Shown here piece after piece: positions 25,701 to 40,700 of a DNA stretch of 64,000 nt. Each line of letters begins with the position of its first letter. The first letter of the stretch is position 1. Location: NCBI RefSeq assembly GCF_910592395.1, contig NC_088312.1, positions 3,222,001 to 3,286,000 of the forward strand, in the 5' to 3' direction. The position numbers and the translations under genes were made by a program. The stretch is from Lineus longissimus (lineage: Eukaryota > Nemertea > Pilidiophora > Heteronemertea > Lineidae). Below the pieces are notes generated by a model that did no database searches, had not been told where the DNA came from, and saw nothing but the letters and a program-made list of their open reading frames with translations.

Positions 25701-28700
25701 ATTGACACCAGTATAAGTCATTGTCGAATGAGACCTGCCATATTCAGAGCAGATATATTGCTAAAAGGCAAACTGGCTCAGCTCCAGTCCACTCAGGAAG
25801 CAATAGTAATAAGCTTATCTGTAATACTAACTTGCCGTCATATAACAACTGTACGTTCTGTTTGGGAAGTCGGACACATTGACTTATTGCTGTGCCCCCT
25901 TATAGCTAATGGTGCCAGTAATATGAGAGGTGGGTTACACGCTGAAATTGGCACTCTAAAAATAATGCATCAACCCAATGACATACACACTTAGGGAGGT
26001 GACGATACTTAAAAGGATAAATTGCTGTCTTCTCAACATATCTTTTTGTAGCTGAGACATGGACAACAAAAGTCTGTCTATGCTCTCAAGAACAGTTTGC
26101 AATCGGGGCCACCGGATTACAAACTCAAGAAGGGTTCTTCAATTATTCACAAACTAAAGTCTTGAGGAAAACATGAAATAGTGGACAACACGCTTCTCCT
26201 TAAAAACAACTCTTTGAAACTTGCTCTTGGAAATAAATTTCGTTTGTTGGTGAAGACTGGTCCTGGCAGGATATGTCATACACAGATACGACTACCAATC
26301 ATTCTATAATTGTCGAGATATGACCTCATCGCTTCCAGCCAATGAACAATGTTATAGCTAACTGAATTATACAGGGAGTCATCACAGACAGTTATCAACA
26401 GGGTTAACAGTTTAACCCTTTTGGTTTTTGAGGTTGACGAGGTAGCCAGGTCACTTGTTTCAACAAGACATTCTAAAAGGCTTTGGCTACAGGAGAATGA
26501 TGGCCTTGTTTTGATGGCAGCAGTCCCTGGCGTCTCATGAGTTCATTTAGAGCCCTTTCAGAATAGAAACTGATACCTCACTTTATATCCTTGGTTGTTA
26601 ACTTAAGCTTGAAACATGTCATAACGTGACAAGAGGGTGACAATTGACATTGTGAATCGATAGAAACTAAGGCTAATGGTGACACTTCCAATTACTTGAC
26701 TTGTGCTCGGTACCTCAATCTGAAACCCTACTAATGGGTTAATCAATAGAACCAAAATTATGCACTGAAAATTCAATATCGTATCGTAGAAAACACTTAC
26801 CAACTGAAGCAATTTTACTAATTATCTCCCCCAATTAGAGGAAAAATCAATACACGTTATTCCGGATAGAGTCCTAGTAGAATTCCGATAGACTGTAATC
26901 AATATGAAAGTAAAAATAGCTGCAGAAATTGCGAGATTTTTTTTCTTCGGAAATTAGACCACAAAATCAATCATGGATAGTTCTCTATGAACGTTCTCGA
27001 ACAAAACTATCCAGAATTTGTAAGAATTCCAACTGAAGTTGAGTTTGTAATAGAAATTCGAGATTTGCTGAACATCAATAATGTAAATGGAAGAACGTAA
27101 CTGTCCAGCTTAGAAACTTTTTGAAGAGGCAAGTTGAAAATTGAGATATTGCCCTATGAGAACACTCAGCGCAAGTTGAACAAAATAGGTAAGATGTCCT
27201 ATAATCTCCAATCTCTTCACAAAAGTTGCAGAATCAAGATGCTCTAAAAACACATGAATCGATTCCCTGTGTACGAGTTGCTCATAGAGAATTCTCTTCC
27301 AATATAAATGTTCACAATTTCTCCATGAAATTGAAATTGGGCGGGCAATAGAGTTATAATTTGGTGTACTCAAGAGCAAGTCAACCAACTACATATATAT
27401 TAGTTGGCTACAATCAATGCAAATAAGTAATTACGTGTTGCTGCCTCAGTGCTCGAGTGTACTTTCAGTAATGAGAAAGCCTTTGGTGAAAAGACAAATA
27501 TCTCGAGTGATTTCCAAAGAATGCAAGCACTTCTTTAATTAGGAAACCACAGCCTCCACCGCACCTCAAATTACGTCGTAACTGATCAAGAAAAGATACG
27601 TCTACGAGCCTTCTGTAAACTCTGGTGGCTGTATCAAGAACTAAGTTCAGCCACGGGGAAAAGTTGCTACACTCCTTGTGTCTTATGTTAGTTTGTTTTG
27701 AAACAAAGGAACAATTAAGATCAACCACAATTTGAGTTCTCGGGGAACTTGATCAGACACTGTGATCCAATCTCTCCAATGAGTACACCAACTGTAAAGC
27801 AAGAAACTTTCAATTTGAGCTTCCGACTGTAACTGCATTGATTCTATTCAATTGATGATATTGAAGTGAGAACACCCAAACACAAGTCTTTCCTGAATGC
27901 TGACATAAATCGTCACATCCAAACTTCTCTGAAAGTATTCCGCTCCGACCTTTTGAACGCCACTAGATTCGGTGATGTATTCCAAAGACGGCTATCAGTT
28001 GTCATAAAGTAAAACACCTGACAAGAACACGTCCAATAAATCACCAAACTTGCGATGTGATCTTCTAGGTGGTGCCAGATTGAATATCGCCACGGGTTGT
28101 GATGCACTCCCTGGCTAACACCAGGTGAAAATCAATCAGCATAGAAGACAAAGTTCCCACAGTGTGCAGGCAACCCCGAGAAATCGGTAATAGTATGATG
28201 CTAGCATGTCGGTGGCGATAAGGACACTTGTCAAAATTAGTACGAGCTTTCAGGAGAGTCGGCTGCAAATAGGGCTGCCTTTGAGGTGCTTTGTTCTGTG
28301 AGCATCAATATGGTCTGGGGAGCGATTCTTCTATGAATGGGAAGGTGAATGACTTGGAAAGGAGGAGCACTGCTCTGAATGGGAAGGTGAATGACTTGGA
28401 AGAGGGAGCCCTGCTACTTGGTAAACACATCCACTATCGAGTGGGAGTGGTCTCCGGAAAGCGATTGAATAACACTGTTTGAGGCTGTGGTAACATATTA
28501 ACTCTTTCACTGCCAGGTTCGGGAATGCCAATATGCTGTGGCTGGCCATGACCTTTGGACAACCCACTGTCTATCCAAATTGAACATTTCGACTGGGATG
28601 GAACGCTCATGTGGATGTTAACTTCCCCAGTTTTAAGAACATTAAGGAATGAAAACCACATCATCAATCATTGATAACGGTGTCGCTAAACAAGCTCCTC

Positions 28701-31700
28701 TTTAAATGTTAATATTGAGCATTTTTCAAAGTCTTTCTTCAGCAACTTTGGTTAATGGGTTTAATGGGGTATAAATATTCATAATGTGCTAAAATTAAGT
28801 GTTAATGGCTGGCTGGTGCATTGTACTACTCCATCAAAACTCAGTCTTTAACCTTGTGTAATATAACCATGAGAAATTACCTCGTCTGAATGGTATCATT
28901 AGTGTAGAGGAATTTGGAAAGTAGTTTAAAACAATCATCATGTTGTTTTTTTGTTCTGCAGCTCTTATAGAGGAATATCGGTCGTTGCCAAGTCAAGAAC
29001 TTTCAAAGAAATTTTCGTCCAATGCCAGAAAACAACAGGGTGTACATGATAAAAGTAAAACCTTTTGCTGATAAAGTTCACAAAGTTACAAATTCTGGAA
29101 ACCTGAATAAGAAAGCAACTTATGGTTGAAACCAAGATATCTACATGTAAGAGAAGTGCTCAACAAGATCTAATAAAAAGTAGACCCTGGGGAGTCTTCA
29201 ACCACATAATCAATTTGCATGGCATTAGTTCTGTCAGAAACTTCTTGCAGTACTTCTTTCTGTATCAAGATGGCTTTTGTCTCCACTCGTGCTGAAAGAA
29301 TCTGAAGCGTTAAGGAAAATGTCTGAATAATTGAGCATGTGGACAGATGAAATTGGATGCACACAACGCCTAATTTAGCATGTTGCACATCCAGGCATAA
29401 AAGGAATTTTCTACCAAATCTGAACTTTTTAGGTTCACTGTATATAAGCGGCTAAATCAAGTGGGCAACCAGGTGGGCATACTGTCTTCATGCAAGGCAT
29501 CAAGGCAACCGGGAGGCCATATTGCCTTATTTCAAGGTATCAAGGCAACCAGGAGGGCATAGTGTCTTCATGCAAGGCATCAAGGCAACCAGGAGGCCAT
29601 ATTGCCTTATTTCAAGGCATCAAGGCAACTGTGAGGGCATATTGCCTTATTTCAAGGTATCAAGGCAACCAGGAGGGCATACTGCCTTATTTCAAGGTAT
29701 CAAGGCAACCGGGAGGCCATATTGCCTTCATGCAAGGCATCAAGGCAACCGGGAGGTCATATTGCCTTCATGCAAGGCATCAAGGCAACCAAGAGGGCAT
29801 ATTGCCTTATTTCAAGGTATCAAGGCAACCGGGAGGCCATATTGTCTTCATGTAAGGCATCAAAGCAACCGAGAGGGCATAATTATTGCCTTATTTCAAG
29901 GTATCAAGGCAACCAGGAGGGCATATTGCCTTATTTCAAGGTATCAAGGCAACCAGGAGGGCATATTGCCTTATTTCAAGGCATCAAGGCAACCGAGAGG
30001 GCATATTGCCCTATTTCAAGGCATCAAGGCAACCGAGAGGGAATATTGCCTTATTTCAAGGCATCAAGGCAACCGGGAGGCCATATTGCCTTTTTGCAAG
30101 GCATCAAGGCAACCGAGAGGGCATATTGCCTTCAATGCCTCCAATAAACTCACTCCAATCCATCACAAAACCATAATTTCAAGGCTCACAACCTCGAATA
30201 GTCATCACAATAAAGTTGAGGCCAAAGAGCAGGTGTGGATAACAATTTTTCAAATTTATTGCAAATTCCACCTCTTATCTCATCATCTATGAAGAACCTG
30301 CCCATAACGATTTTTATGAGATCAGTCCTAGACGCAATATTTCTCTCTTATGTTATCTTTTCTTAAGAGAGCGTTTCAATAAATCAGTCTATTCTTAACC
30401 CTTAAATGTGTAATGGCTGAGACCATCTGTTAGCAACTAAAGCTATAAAGCCTATCTAATCTCACCACGCATGCCAGATGGCATCATACAACATATCCCC
30501 ACGTTATTTTCAAAAAATCCATCACAAGCTCAAATATGACAAAGACAGTACAGTAATATCAAACCGGAAAAACAAAGACTTGTTATTTTCATCTTAGTCA
30601 AATCCACCCTGATCCCCATTAGGGGATCCTTTTAGATAAGGTTACTTTGTACATGATTGCAGGAAATCTTTTAGAAGGGATCAGGAGCTGCATAAGGATG
30701 CCATCGGTGGGCTAGTATTATTTTATGGCAGACATTACCGACTGAGTCCAAATAGGATATAAAGGATGATGCAAGGATTCCCAGGCAGGTTATTTGGTTA
30801 GTTAGATTTACTAAATCTAGTGACAACAAAACCAGACTGATATCAACCAGATCATGGTCAGATTGTGGTTTCAAAAAGTTTGATTATTTGATAATTGAAT
30901 AACACTGTGACTGTCACCAGCTTCATTGGTTAAAGATTAGTGAGCATGAAATGCAAAACGCAAGAGCATACATCGGACAAGACAGTCACTACCAGCTGCA
31001 TTTTCCTGTCAGATTGGAGGGTGAGGAGAAATTTGGTTTAGATAGACAAAAGATGGGTATTACTATGCCTGAAGGGTTTTAGGTAAATCTTTGAGGGGAA
31101 ACTCAAACTGAAACAGATCTTAAAGATGATGTGGGAGGAGCAGGTGTCAACGGACACAGACAAGAGTCCATTACAACAAGTATAAGGTAGCTTAAGGATG
31201 TGAGTTTCTTTGCCAAGATGAGTCAGAAGGGTATGGGTGTCTGATTTCCTCTCGAATCTCAAACAACACACAGCTAAGATGAGCAGCCGTGTTCTTGGAC
31301 ACAGGTGCTCATGAGAAGAAACAGGGAGCTAAGGTAGCCTACCCAAGCTAGAAATGGCTTTGATATCTCAAGCTTCTGGCCATACAGGTAGGTACAAGAA
31401 ACTTTACTTCTACGTCTCGCTCAAAGAACTTGGCAGTGTAAGGTTTGATAGGTGTCTTGCTTGAAGAAACTGATATAGGTGATCCATTCGAGAGTCGAAC
31501 CTACAAGCCTCCTGGTTATGAGTGCTCTTAACAACTATACCTTTGATGACCTTTGCGAAAGGAACAATAAAAGTATATACAAGTGACTAAACAATGAAAT
31601 AAATCATATTATATTTCTCCTGAGCGGACCTAACACATTAGCCTTTGAAGTCAGCTGTCCAAATTGCATTTAAATTCTGTTTGATTAACACCACAGTCAA

Positions 31701-34700
31701 CACAGACAGCAGAGTACACACCACACTATCCATGTTCGTTTAATTAGTTGATGGTCGCCCAGTGTCCATTAGTGTGAAACACGCCAAACCAGTTTTCTGC
31801 TTAACTACTCACTTTGAAACCTTGTCAAACTAAAGCCGATTCCCAGTCTACTTCCACTCCAATATCACCGCCAATGACTTTGCCTGTGATGCGATTTCAC
31901 AGACGACTACCTTGAGTATTTACAGACATAAGTAGCAAGGATGGACAAATAAGTCAACGTTCTTCAGTGTCCATCGCAGGTGGATGGAGGGAAACATGAC
32001 GATTAGGGTCCTACTCCTGCTTGGCAGAATCTTGTACAACTTGTACAAAGGTTTACCTTATTAATAGCGACAAGAAATGGAGCCTTGGAGAAGTACTTGT
32101 TTGAAGGAAGAGAGAAGATGGCCAGATAATCTGGGGGGGGGGGGGCAATGGCAAAGTAACCTGATTGTTAGTTTAGAGGACGTCTTTCATTTTAGCTAAA
32201 CCGAGATGGTACTATTCAGCAATCACGTTTTGTGTGATAAGCAATCAGGATGAAGCGTGAAAAAAGGAACAATCCCTTTCATTCATGGTTACTCCGACCG
32301 CCATAGGGTACATTTAGCGTGGGAACACTTCCGAGGTCCAGAGATGAGTGCTACTCATTTGGAAAGGATTTCATTTAAAATGTGGTAATGCAAAGTCAAA
32401 TTGACCCAACTGTTTGCATCTTTAGAATAAAGCAACGTCAACATATCACTTTAATTTCTTCGGTTTATCATCAGGTTGGCGTCAAAATACATTCTTAAAT
32501 TTCTCATAATGCCTTCTGATTTGGGATCGCAAATTTGAGATTCAATGAGATTGATATCAAAATATCAAATTAGACTAAATAAGTTACAGTATCAAAATTG
32601 GAAAACCAAATATGTTAGAATGTATTTTAAGACAAACCTGATAATAAACTGAGGAAATTAGAGTGACATGTTAGTATCGTTTATTTCTAAAGATGCAAAT
32701 AGTTTGGTCAATTTGTCTTTGCAATACCACGTTTTAAATGAAAGCCTAGTGATACAGTAAGCACATTTCAGGTCAGCTTTGGAGAAAGATTGTGAAGATT
32801 GGAATCATGAGAGTGGTGCCATCTGCTCACTAATATGAAAACTCCACAGCCAATGAGACACTGCTGTCTGCCGTCGAACTGACGAGAGATTTGTAGTAAG
32901 ATGGGTTGGGCTTAGTGCTTGATACTTGATGGTCCAACCGACCACTATTGTGCCAGTTACACTAACATCAATCAGATTATACAATTGTTACAGTATCTAG
33001 TACTGTCAACATCCTAGCAATACAGGAAAGTATGGCTGCTGCATCAAAACAAGGGAATATTGTTTGCAAATGAATGATAACCTTAGCTTGTGGTGGAGAC
33101 CAAAATGTGTTCAAATACAATCAATTTGTTAGCCTACAGTATACATGAATCTGAAAAACAGCTAGGAGATGTGCAATGCTTTAGCGGCACATGGTGGAGA
33201 GGTATCTACTAAAATCGATGAGGTTTCTACTGTTATCAGCGGGGCCCTATCCGAAATACATGAAGTTTCAGAATCCACAAGGTTTCCAGTGAGGCGATAA
33301 TCAAGATGGAATCCCGCCAAATTGTCAACAACATATATTATTGATGGCATATCTCAAATTCTCCCAAGTGCCATTGAAGGGCTTACTATGAATATTAAAA
33401 GCCAGGATAACTTCATAGAATACTCGGAGATCAATATTTCAAGATAAAGAGAGAGGCCCATATGACATGATACTGAAATGGTCATAATGGGTCGAATAGA
33501 ACACTCATTATCCATGACACGATATTGACAATGGTATAATGGACCAAATGGATTTGGTATAATGGACCAAATGGATTTATCCTTTTTGAATTATGCAGAG
33601 TTTTAGACAATTATTTTATATTGCATGTCCACTTGTTGGCTAGTTGGCCTTTAGATAGTGATACAAAGATGCATACAAAGATGCATTGATGGTAGGTATC
33701 CAACCAGGGACCTCATGACAGCTAATCAGAGACCAGAACTACTACACCACCTCAGTTTTTTTATGACGATGCCGACAATAACAACAATGACAATGGGTTA
33801 GCCCAAGTAGGACATGACCAGAGATTTTGCTAATTCAGGTAAAAGTTTGGACCAAGCCAGTGATCCTTCATTTCCATTTGAAAAGGCAGCAGTGACACCT
33901 CTTGAAGCACAGAATCTTAACATCGAATCAATTGATGAAAATTTTCCTACAATACACACAATATTGAGGAAACATGAACCAACACATTTGGAAGAAGAAT
34001 TTCACCACCACAATTCATCTGCCTCTCAGGGTTTTATGGCAGAAAAAGCACCTGGAGTCATGCAAGAGCAATATCAAAAGCTCTCATCAAGCGACACTGT
34101 GATTTATAGTAGAGCAGCAATACCGATGCCAGGTGACAGAAAAAGTCGTTGCTACGCTGTTTCTATCACTGGCAATCTAGTCCAGTGTGATCAAACACGG
34201 TAGATATCATCAAATCCTCTTTTTTCTGTAATGATGGTAAGGTAACGTCAAGAACTAAACATTTAAATCCAAAAATCAAGGGATTTTCATGGGCAATTCT
34301 AATGTCGAAGTTCAGCACAGTTCAACGATTTTTACCAAAGATGGGGTTCACCCGCACCACCTCACCTGACTCCAACTTGCCTATACTTTTAATATGTCAT
34401 CACAACCCAGTAAAAATTGACAACCAATATTAATTTTTATATGATGAGACATGATACAACTAAATTGAAAGGCTGCAGACAAATAAATCTCTCTATCCCC
34501 GAGGGGATGTACTAAATGTCATTTCCACAACATGAAAAAAAACATTGATGAATGTTCTGTTAGTTCTTTTCTGCATGTTGGTAGATATCTTGTCTTTTAG
34601 ACACGAAGGATCATCTGCCTTTTAGATATGAAAAGAGGCAAGCTGAGATGTTGCGCGGTGCACTTTTCAAAGGGAATAACTCATCAACATAAAAGCTGTG

Positions 34701-37700
34701 CTGGCAATTTAAACTGCACATGCAAAGAACGTCTGAGACCAAAGCTTCTGCCATGTCAACAGAACAATAGAAATTTTCTAATTGTATACAGAACAAGGTA
34801 TGACATATTCATGTGGTCCTCTATGGTGTAGTGGTAGGATCTCTGCTCAATACGCAGGAGGGTCAGGGTTTGAACTCCTGAGGTTCTGGGCATGAAAAAG
34901 TGGAGGACTTTATAGTATTCTTTTTTTAATAAAGATTAGCTTTTTTTTTAAAAGGTACACAAAATACTGCCAATTGTCACCAAAGTAAGGTAGCGAATTC
35001 CTGTTTAGAGGGATGTTCTAGTCAGCATCAGAAATTTTACCGACTGGTGGGCCAACCCTCCACCCAGGAATTCAATTCAGTGACAGCTAGCAGCTTTAAG
35101 ATTCATACCTTACGTTCTACTCTGACCAATGAGAGACCAAGCGGCCATAACAACTAAGTTATAACCATAGGCACTACACACTGTTTGATATTCTCACCAA
35201 TGCCATCTTGTTTCGTTGCTCGGGAAGCTTGCAGGAGCTATCTTCCAAGTGGAAGTCAGAGTGGAAAATGCAGTGAGCTACAGCATATCACCTGACATGA
35301 TTATCTCCAAGAACGCTCTACAAAAGAACGACACACATCACAAAAAGAGTTACATCGGTAATGCACCTGCGCAAAAGTCAACGGATAACCCGCGTTGATT
35401 CATAAGTCAAACACATCAAACGTTGATAAATTGCGCCAATTTTTTAAGTAAAAGTTCGACGAAGAAGGAATATTTTTGGATGACATAAGGGATTGACATA
35501 ATCAATTACTCTTTCATGTATCCTCGTTAAAAATATGAATATCGAGAAACTATGTCTTGTTAGACAACATCTGACTCTGATTCAACCTAACTTCAGCTTA
35601 AGTTGTGAGCTCACCACAGTACATGATGTACACTTATAGAAGACTGCCTGGATCGAGTCTCATGCTGACTGTGAGGACTTCAGGAGCGCTAGTCAGTGGC
35701 CCAAGCCACTACACCACTGCGGCGCCACATCTTCTTGATGTTGTTCTTTGCAAGGAATTAAACGTACCTGTCTTATGAACCGCACTCCACGTGAAAATAA
35801 GTTATCCATTTTTTTTAAAAATTTTATCCTATAAAGTGCATATGTTAATCTGTAGTATTATTCCTATACTTCCAAAAGCACAGTACCTCCAAAAAACCAT
35901 CGATTAGTTTTGACCAGCAGAACTTTAGGAGGGACTTTCCAAAACTTCTTCTCATATTCACAAAAGTTGGAAGCACCCCCAACTCTGAGTGTTATGTTTT
36001 CTTATCCAGCACAAACAAATTTTTTAAGATCCTGATGTTGTGTCATACATCAGTCTAAAGTGACAGAAAAACAGAAAAAATTCTAATCTCATCAAGTCAG
36101 ACTTGGTACTAAACCAAGCAGGACTTGATTGGCAAACAAATCAGAACAAAACTAATACCATGTGCTTCAAGAGATTCAACAATACTCCTATAGAATCCAA
36201 ATTCTATCAGAACTCCAGCTAACAGATCAGGAACAGTGGTAGAAATGAAATTTATGTTATCCTAGCACTCAAAACAAATAACACTCCACATTAATCCAGT
36301 GCTATTTTAGCCCCAATGTATGTCATAGCCACATGATGCTCATCCATCCAGCAGCGTAGCTCCAGTGACACAGCTAGCGTAGCTACTCTGTCAAGCGTGT
36401 CATGAAATCCAACAGGTCATGTACCGCAAATACTGCAGCCATTCATACTGATCCATGACAAAATATTATATCTAGTGACAATTCCTTGACAGCATAACAT
36501 TATTTCCAAGAGGCTCCAGTTATCAATTGAATTTTTCAGCACACAACACTCATTAGTAAACAGTACCGAGTATTTCATATCCAATTGCACTTCATGAATT
36601 GTTTCCAAAAAAAATTATCACATTTCTCTTATACTAACTATTTTGGAGTGATTTGTCACTAACCTGACAATTTCAATATTTCCCTACCCAGCCCTTCAAA
36701 GAAACAGCTCATTAATGGCAACCAGTATCATTGTGAGGGAAATTCAATTACCGCCCAATGTCCAGACATCCATCAACACAAGCACCAATTACGACACTGT
36801 CTATGACGTTTTTGTGTCCACATAGAACAGATTTCATCCCTGATGTAAATCGATGCCTAGCAGGTCAACTGATAAAAGAAACCGGATGAATTCAGCTGAT
36901 ACCAATATCACAACAAGGTTTGATAATTCATCAAAGAATTGAGGCACCTCAGTAGCTAGCAAATCCAATAGTATGATCTTCTCACTAATGTCTATATATC
37001 ATAATCTAGTCCACCAAATTTCCTGCCTGTGAAACAATAAAACAGATCTTGCCGAGATAATTCAACACAAACTTAAATGGCCAATGGAGACACCTTCTAA
37101 TGTGCTAACCATCGATGGATATCTAGCCTCAAGAACACCATACAAGTGAAACTCCATCCAGGCAAGAAATGAGATTGCCACAGCCAACCAGATCAAAACA
37201 CTGACAATTTATGACACAATACCCAAGACGTTCTTGCACAACAATGTGATCAGTGTCAGTTTGCACCATAAAATTCTTCACCTCCCGACCTACAGCAGGC
37301 AAATGCTGACAAATCTACCATGTGCTATGCGCGGAAAAACATGCTCCACTGAATGGCTCGCACAGCTATAAGGTATCGATATAAAGATGCTTTATAACTC
37401 GTGGGATTGCATTGTCATCGATGATTTTTAAGACACATAGTTTGGTAACTATTTGAAAGACTTGAGTATGTCTTTAACCAACCGCCCACATGGAGAGCGT
37501 GATGAGGAAAGGTTTCCTACAGACAGACATGGCCAAGTGTTGGTAAACTGGCTGTGTGCAACTATGCAATAAATCTTTCATTCCGTATCTTCAAGCAGTT
37601 TTCCGATGAAAGAGGCCGATGCTGCATTCATTAATGTGGTCTCTGCGGTTGTGTCGATAGTCTACTTGTAGGAAACTAAAGTATGAATTCAATAATGAAG

Positions 37701-40700
37701 ATTTGTAGCATATTAACCCAGTACTTCATCAGCATTCACGCTTTCTGTGGCCCAAATTGACCGCAGCTCCTGTGGTTGCTGATGCATTCAGGATCTGCTA
37801 GGCACTCAGTAATGTGAAGACACATCAGTAGAGACCCAGAACTGCCTATATTATGGTGGGGTACCTGGTGTACCAGAAAACCTTTTCCCTTTAGCGTATG
37901 GCCCAATGAGGTATCAATGCTTTTACAAATTTCTAACATTTTCATTACCTTCAATCAAACTCTGAAAAACCCATCCTAACTTTTATCACTTTCAGCCGGA
38001 TTTGAAACTTCTCACTGAATCGTTCCACCCCACACCAAAAAAGCGATAGCTGCACAAGATCTTTCAAACCAGTTGGTATTCTCAGACATTGTTGTGGTCT
38101 CCCAGCCTTACCAAGTAATCCTTTCAAATTGACCACGGCTTGATTACATGGCATATGGTCATCAGGGATGAATGGAAACTGCCTGGGCTACTGATCTGAT
38201 GAGTTCTCATATAAATGATATCTTTCATCTCTGTATATATGGGCAACTCGTTGATGGGGTCACAGTGGATGGACATTTCTTAGTGAAAGATTAATCAGGA
38301 AGATCATAGCTATCAGGTGTAAGGAGTAAGGCGTAACCTTTTCATGGAAGAAGTAGCACAAAGAATTTATACATAATCTAAGAAGGTTTTTTAGTCAAAA
38401 CAAATGTGCACCCCTAACGTTTTTTTTGCAAATGAAAAGCTCCTTTTTCGAGATCTGAAAAACCCTTACGCTTTTTAAAAAGCTCAGAGAACTTATTTCT
38501 GAGTAAGACCACTTTGGAGGTCTCAAATACTGCAGCCTCCAATGTTGAGTAAACAAAAACACTAACATATCATTTGCAGGTAGGTAAAATGTGGTTGATT
38601 ATTTTCTCAACTCCTGAATATGAAATCTAAAACATTTTAACCAAGCCACAAACACGCGTTTGAGCGTTCATGGATGCCATTTGTACTCTCTCACTCGGAA
38701 CAAATTTTCCGCAACCATAAAATCGTGACATTTTTCAAACTTGTGCAAATATGCTTGAAAGATTGATCTGGCACTCTCTGCCGAAGGAAGGGTTGGGGCC
38801 GACCCTTTGATGTGAGATTTAATCAACCTGAGTAATTTGGCACAATCTGTATTCGGTCGAATCTTTAATGAAAACTGCACGCAACATGCAGAATATTCTA
38901 GCTTGGAGCAGTCAGAGAAGAGAAGTAGGATATTGTTGATGGCTCATTGCTGTGATGGCTGTGTCCATGTTGAAAGAAATTCGTAAATCTATTCCTCACT
39001 TCTAAATTTTTACCGAAAATGAGACGCAACATGAAGAAATCAGAGTTTGTAGCAACATAAGAAGAATCATACATGGTTGAGCATTACTTCTCTCATACAA
39101 CATTAAGATTTCTTTATAGTCATATCACGCGCTGGAGAGGAATGATTAGCCAAGTGGCACGATACGTGGGCTGGTATAAAATCATGAGTGATACACTACA
39201 TCAGGCGCAGTGGTATAAATGTCTCTCCCTGGCCAGCCTCTTCATCTTCTTGTCAACACCTGACACATCTCATCCTTTACAAAAAGACAGCAGCAATAGT
39301 TGCTGTATGAAAAACTAGACAGCGTGGTAGTTATGTTGTCCTGGTTGTTGATTCCTTTAGCCACTTCTACTGCAACCCTTTTGCTGGCTTACAGTTAAGT
39401 AAGTATAAGTACCACCGAAAAAGCTCGAGTCTTTTTTACCAACGGAGACCAGGATCTTTCACAGGTCTTCTACCTGTTATACCACACTCAAGAACACAGT
39501 CCATGTGACAGCGGCAGCTGTTACCGTGGCATAAGCAGGAAAGAGCCTGACAGAGTGGCTATCAACAGTCTCATTCTGGTAGATGATCATCTTCGACTTC
39601 TTTACCACCGTGGCCAGTATTATTCGAGGTAATAGTTTGAAGGACATGTAAACAAGACAGCAGCCACAGTTTCCAAGACAGCTCATTCCTGAAAAGCTTG
39701 AGAGAGTGACAGTGGCAGTCTCATCTTGATTGATCGCTCCCTCTAGCCTCCTTTGGTGTATGACCAGCATCAGATGGTTCTTTCAAGGACACGTACCATG
39801 AGACAGCATCATCAGTTCCCACAATAATGCATATTCGATAGACATCCAAAGTTTCGTCTTGGTTGATTGATCTCTATCAGCTCCCTTTACTGCCCGTGGC
39901 CAATGAGTTAATGCCCTGTCAGCAGATTGCAAGTAGTCAGCAAACGTAATACTCAAGTTTAGACATTCTTTGGCAAACGTATTTCAAACATTAAAACTGA
40001 GGGCACAATGTTTTTGGTAGTCCTCAACAGGAAGTTTAGTCTCAGCACACACACGTTTGGAACTAGGTAGAGCAGTCATGTAAGTGTGCCTGGACAGAAG
40101 ACAGGAAAAGGAGGAGACACGAATGGCCCAGCCAACGAATGACCCTTGTCCAATTCCTTGGCCAATTTGCGATCGACAACATCAGGCATCTCGGCACAAA
40201 CACTTGTTTGGAACTAGGTAGAGCAGTCATGTAAGTGTGCCTGGACTGAGGAGTTGTCAAGTTTATGCCAGATGCTTGATCAATATCATGAATGTGTACC
40301 AGTAAGTTACTCATATTGGGTTAAACCAATCTGTATTCCAAAATGCTCAGACGGAAGGTTGTAGGACCCAGCAAGCAGCTGAAGGCATACGTCAGGATTC
40401 AGTGCAATGATTGAATTAGGTGTTGCTATATGTATGAAATTATTAACCTCTTCTTGGAGTCCTGCCCAAATCTTCTGATTCTCTGTGGAAACAGTGATGG
40501 ACATTGCATAGATGATGATAAAATGATGAGAGCTCTACATGAGAGTACATTGACAACAACCTGAAATCATATTTTGGACACATATTTCACAGTTTACACT
40601 AACCATGCTTGTTCCTTATTAGGAGTTGAAGTGGAATGTGAATTACCTTCTATTACTAAACTCAGATTATTCTGCTCACTTTCAAAATGAACATGCAGAA

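Noticed and set aside
29490-30292. Four overlapping plus-strand frames up to 256 codons
   Set aside because: They are different frames of one 40-bp minisatellite whose unit lacks plus-strand stops; no start context, domain or splice evidence.
34816-34890. Functional tRNA-Glu gene
   Set aside because: A and B boxes and T arm are present, but the acceptor stem does not pair and the anticodon arm is irregular; better explained as a SINE head.
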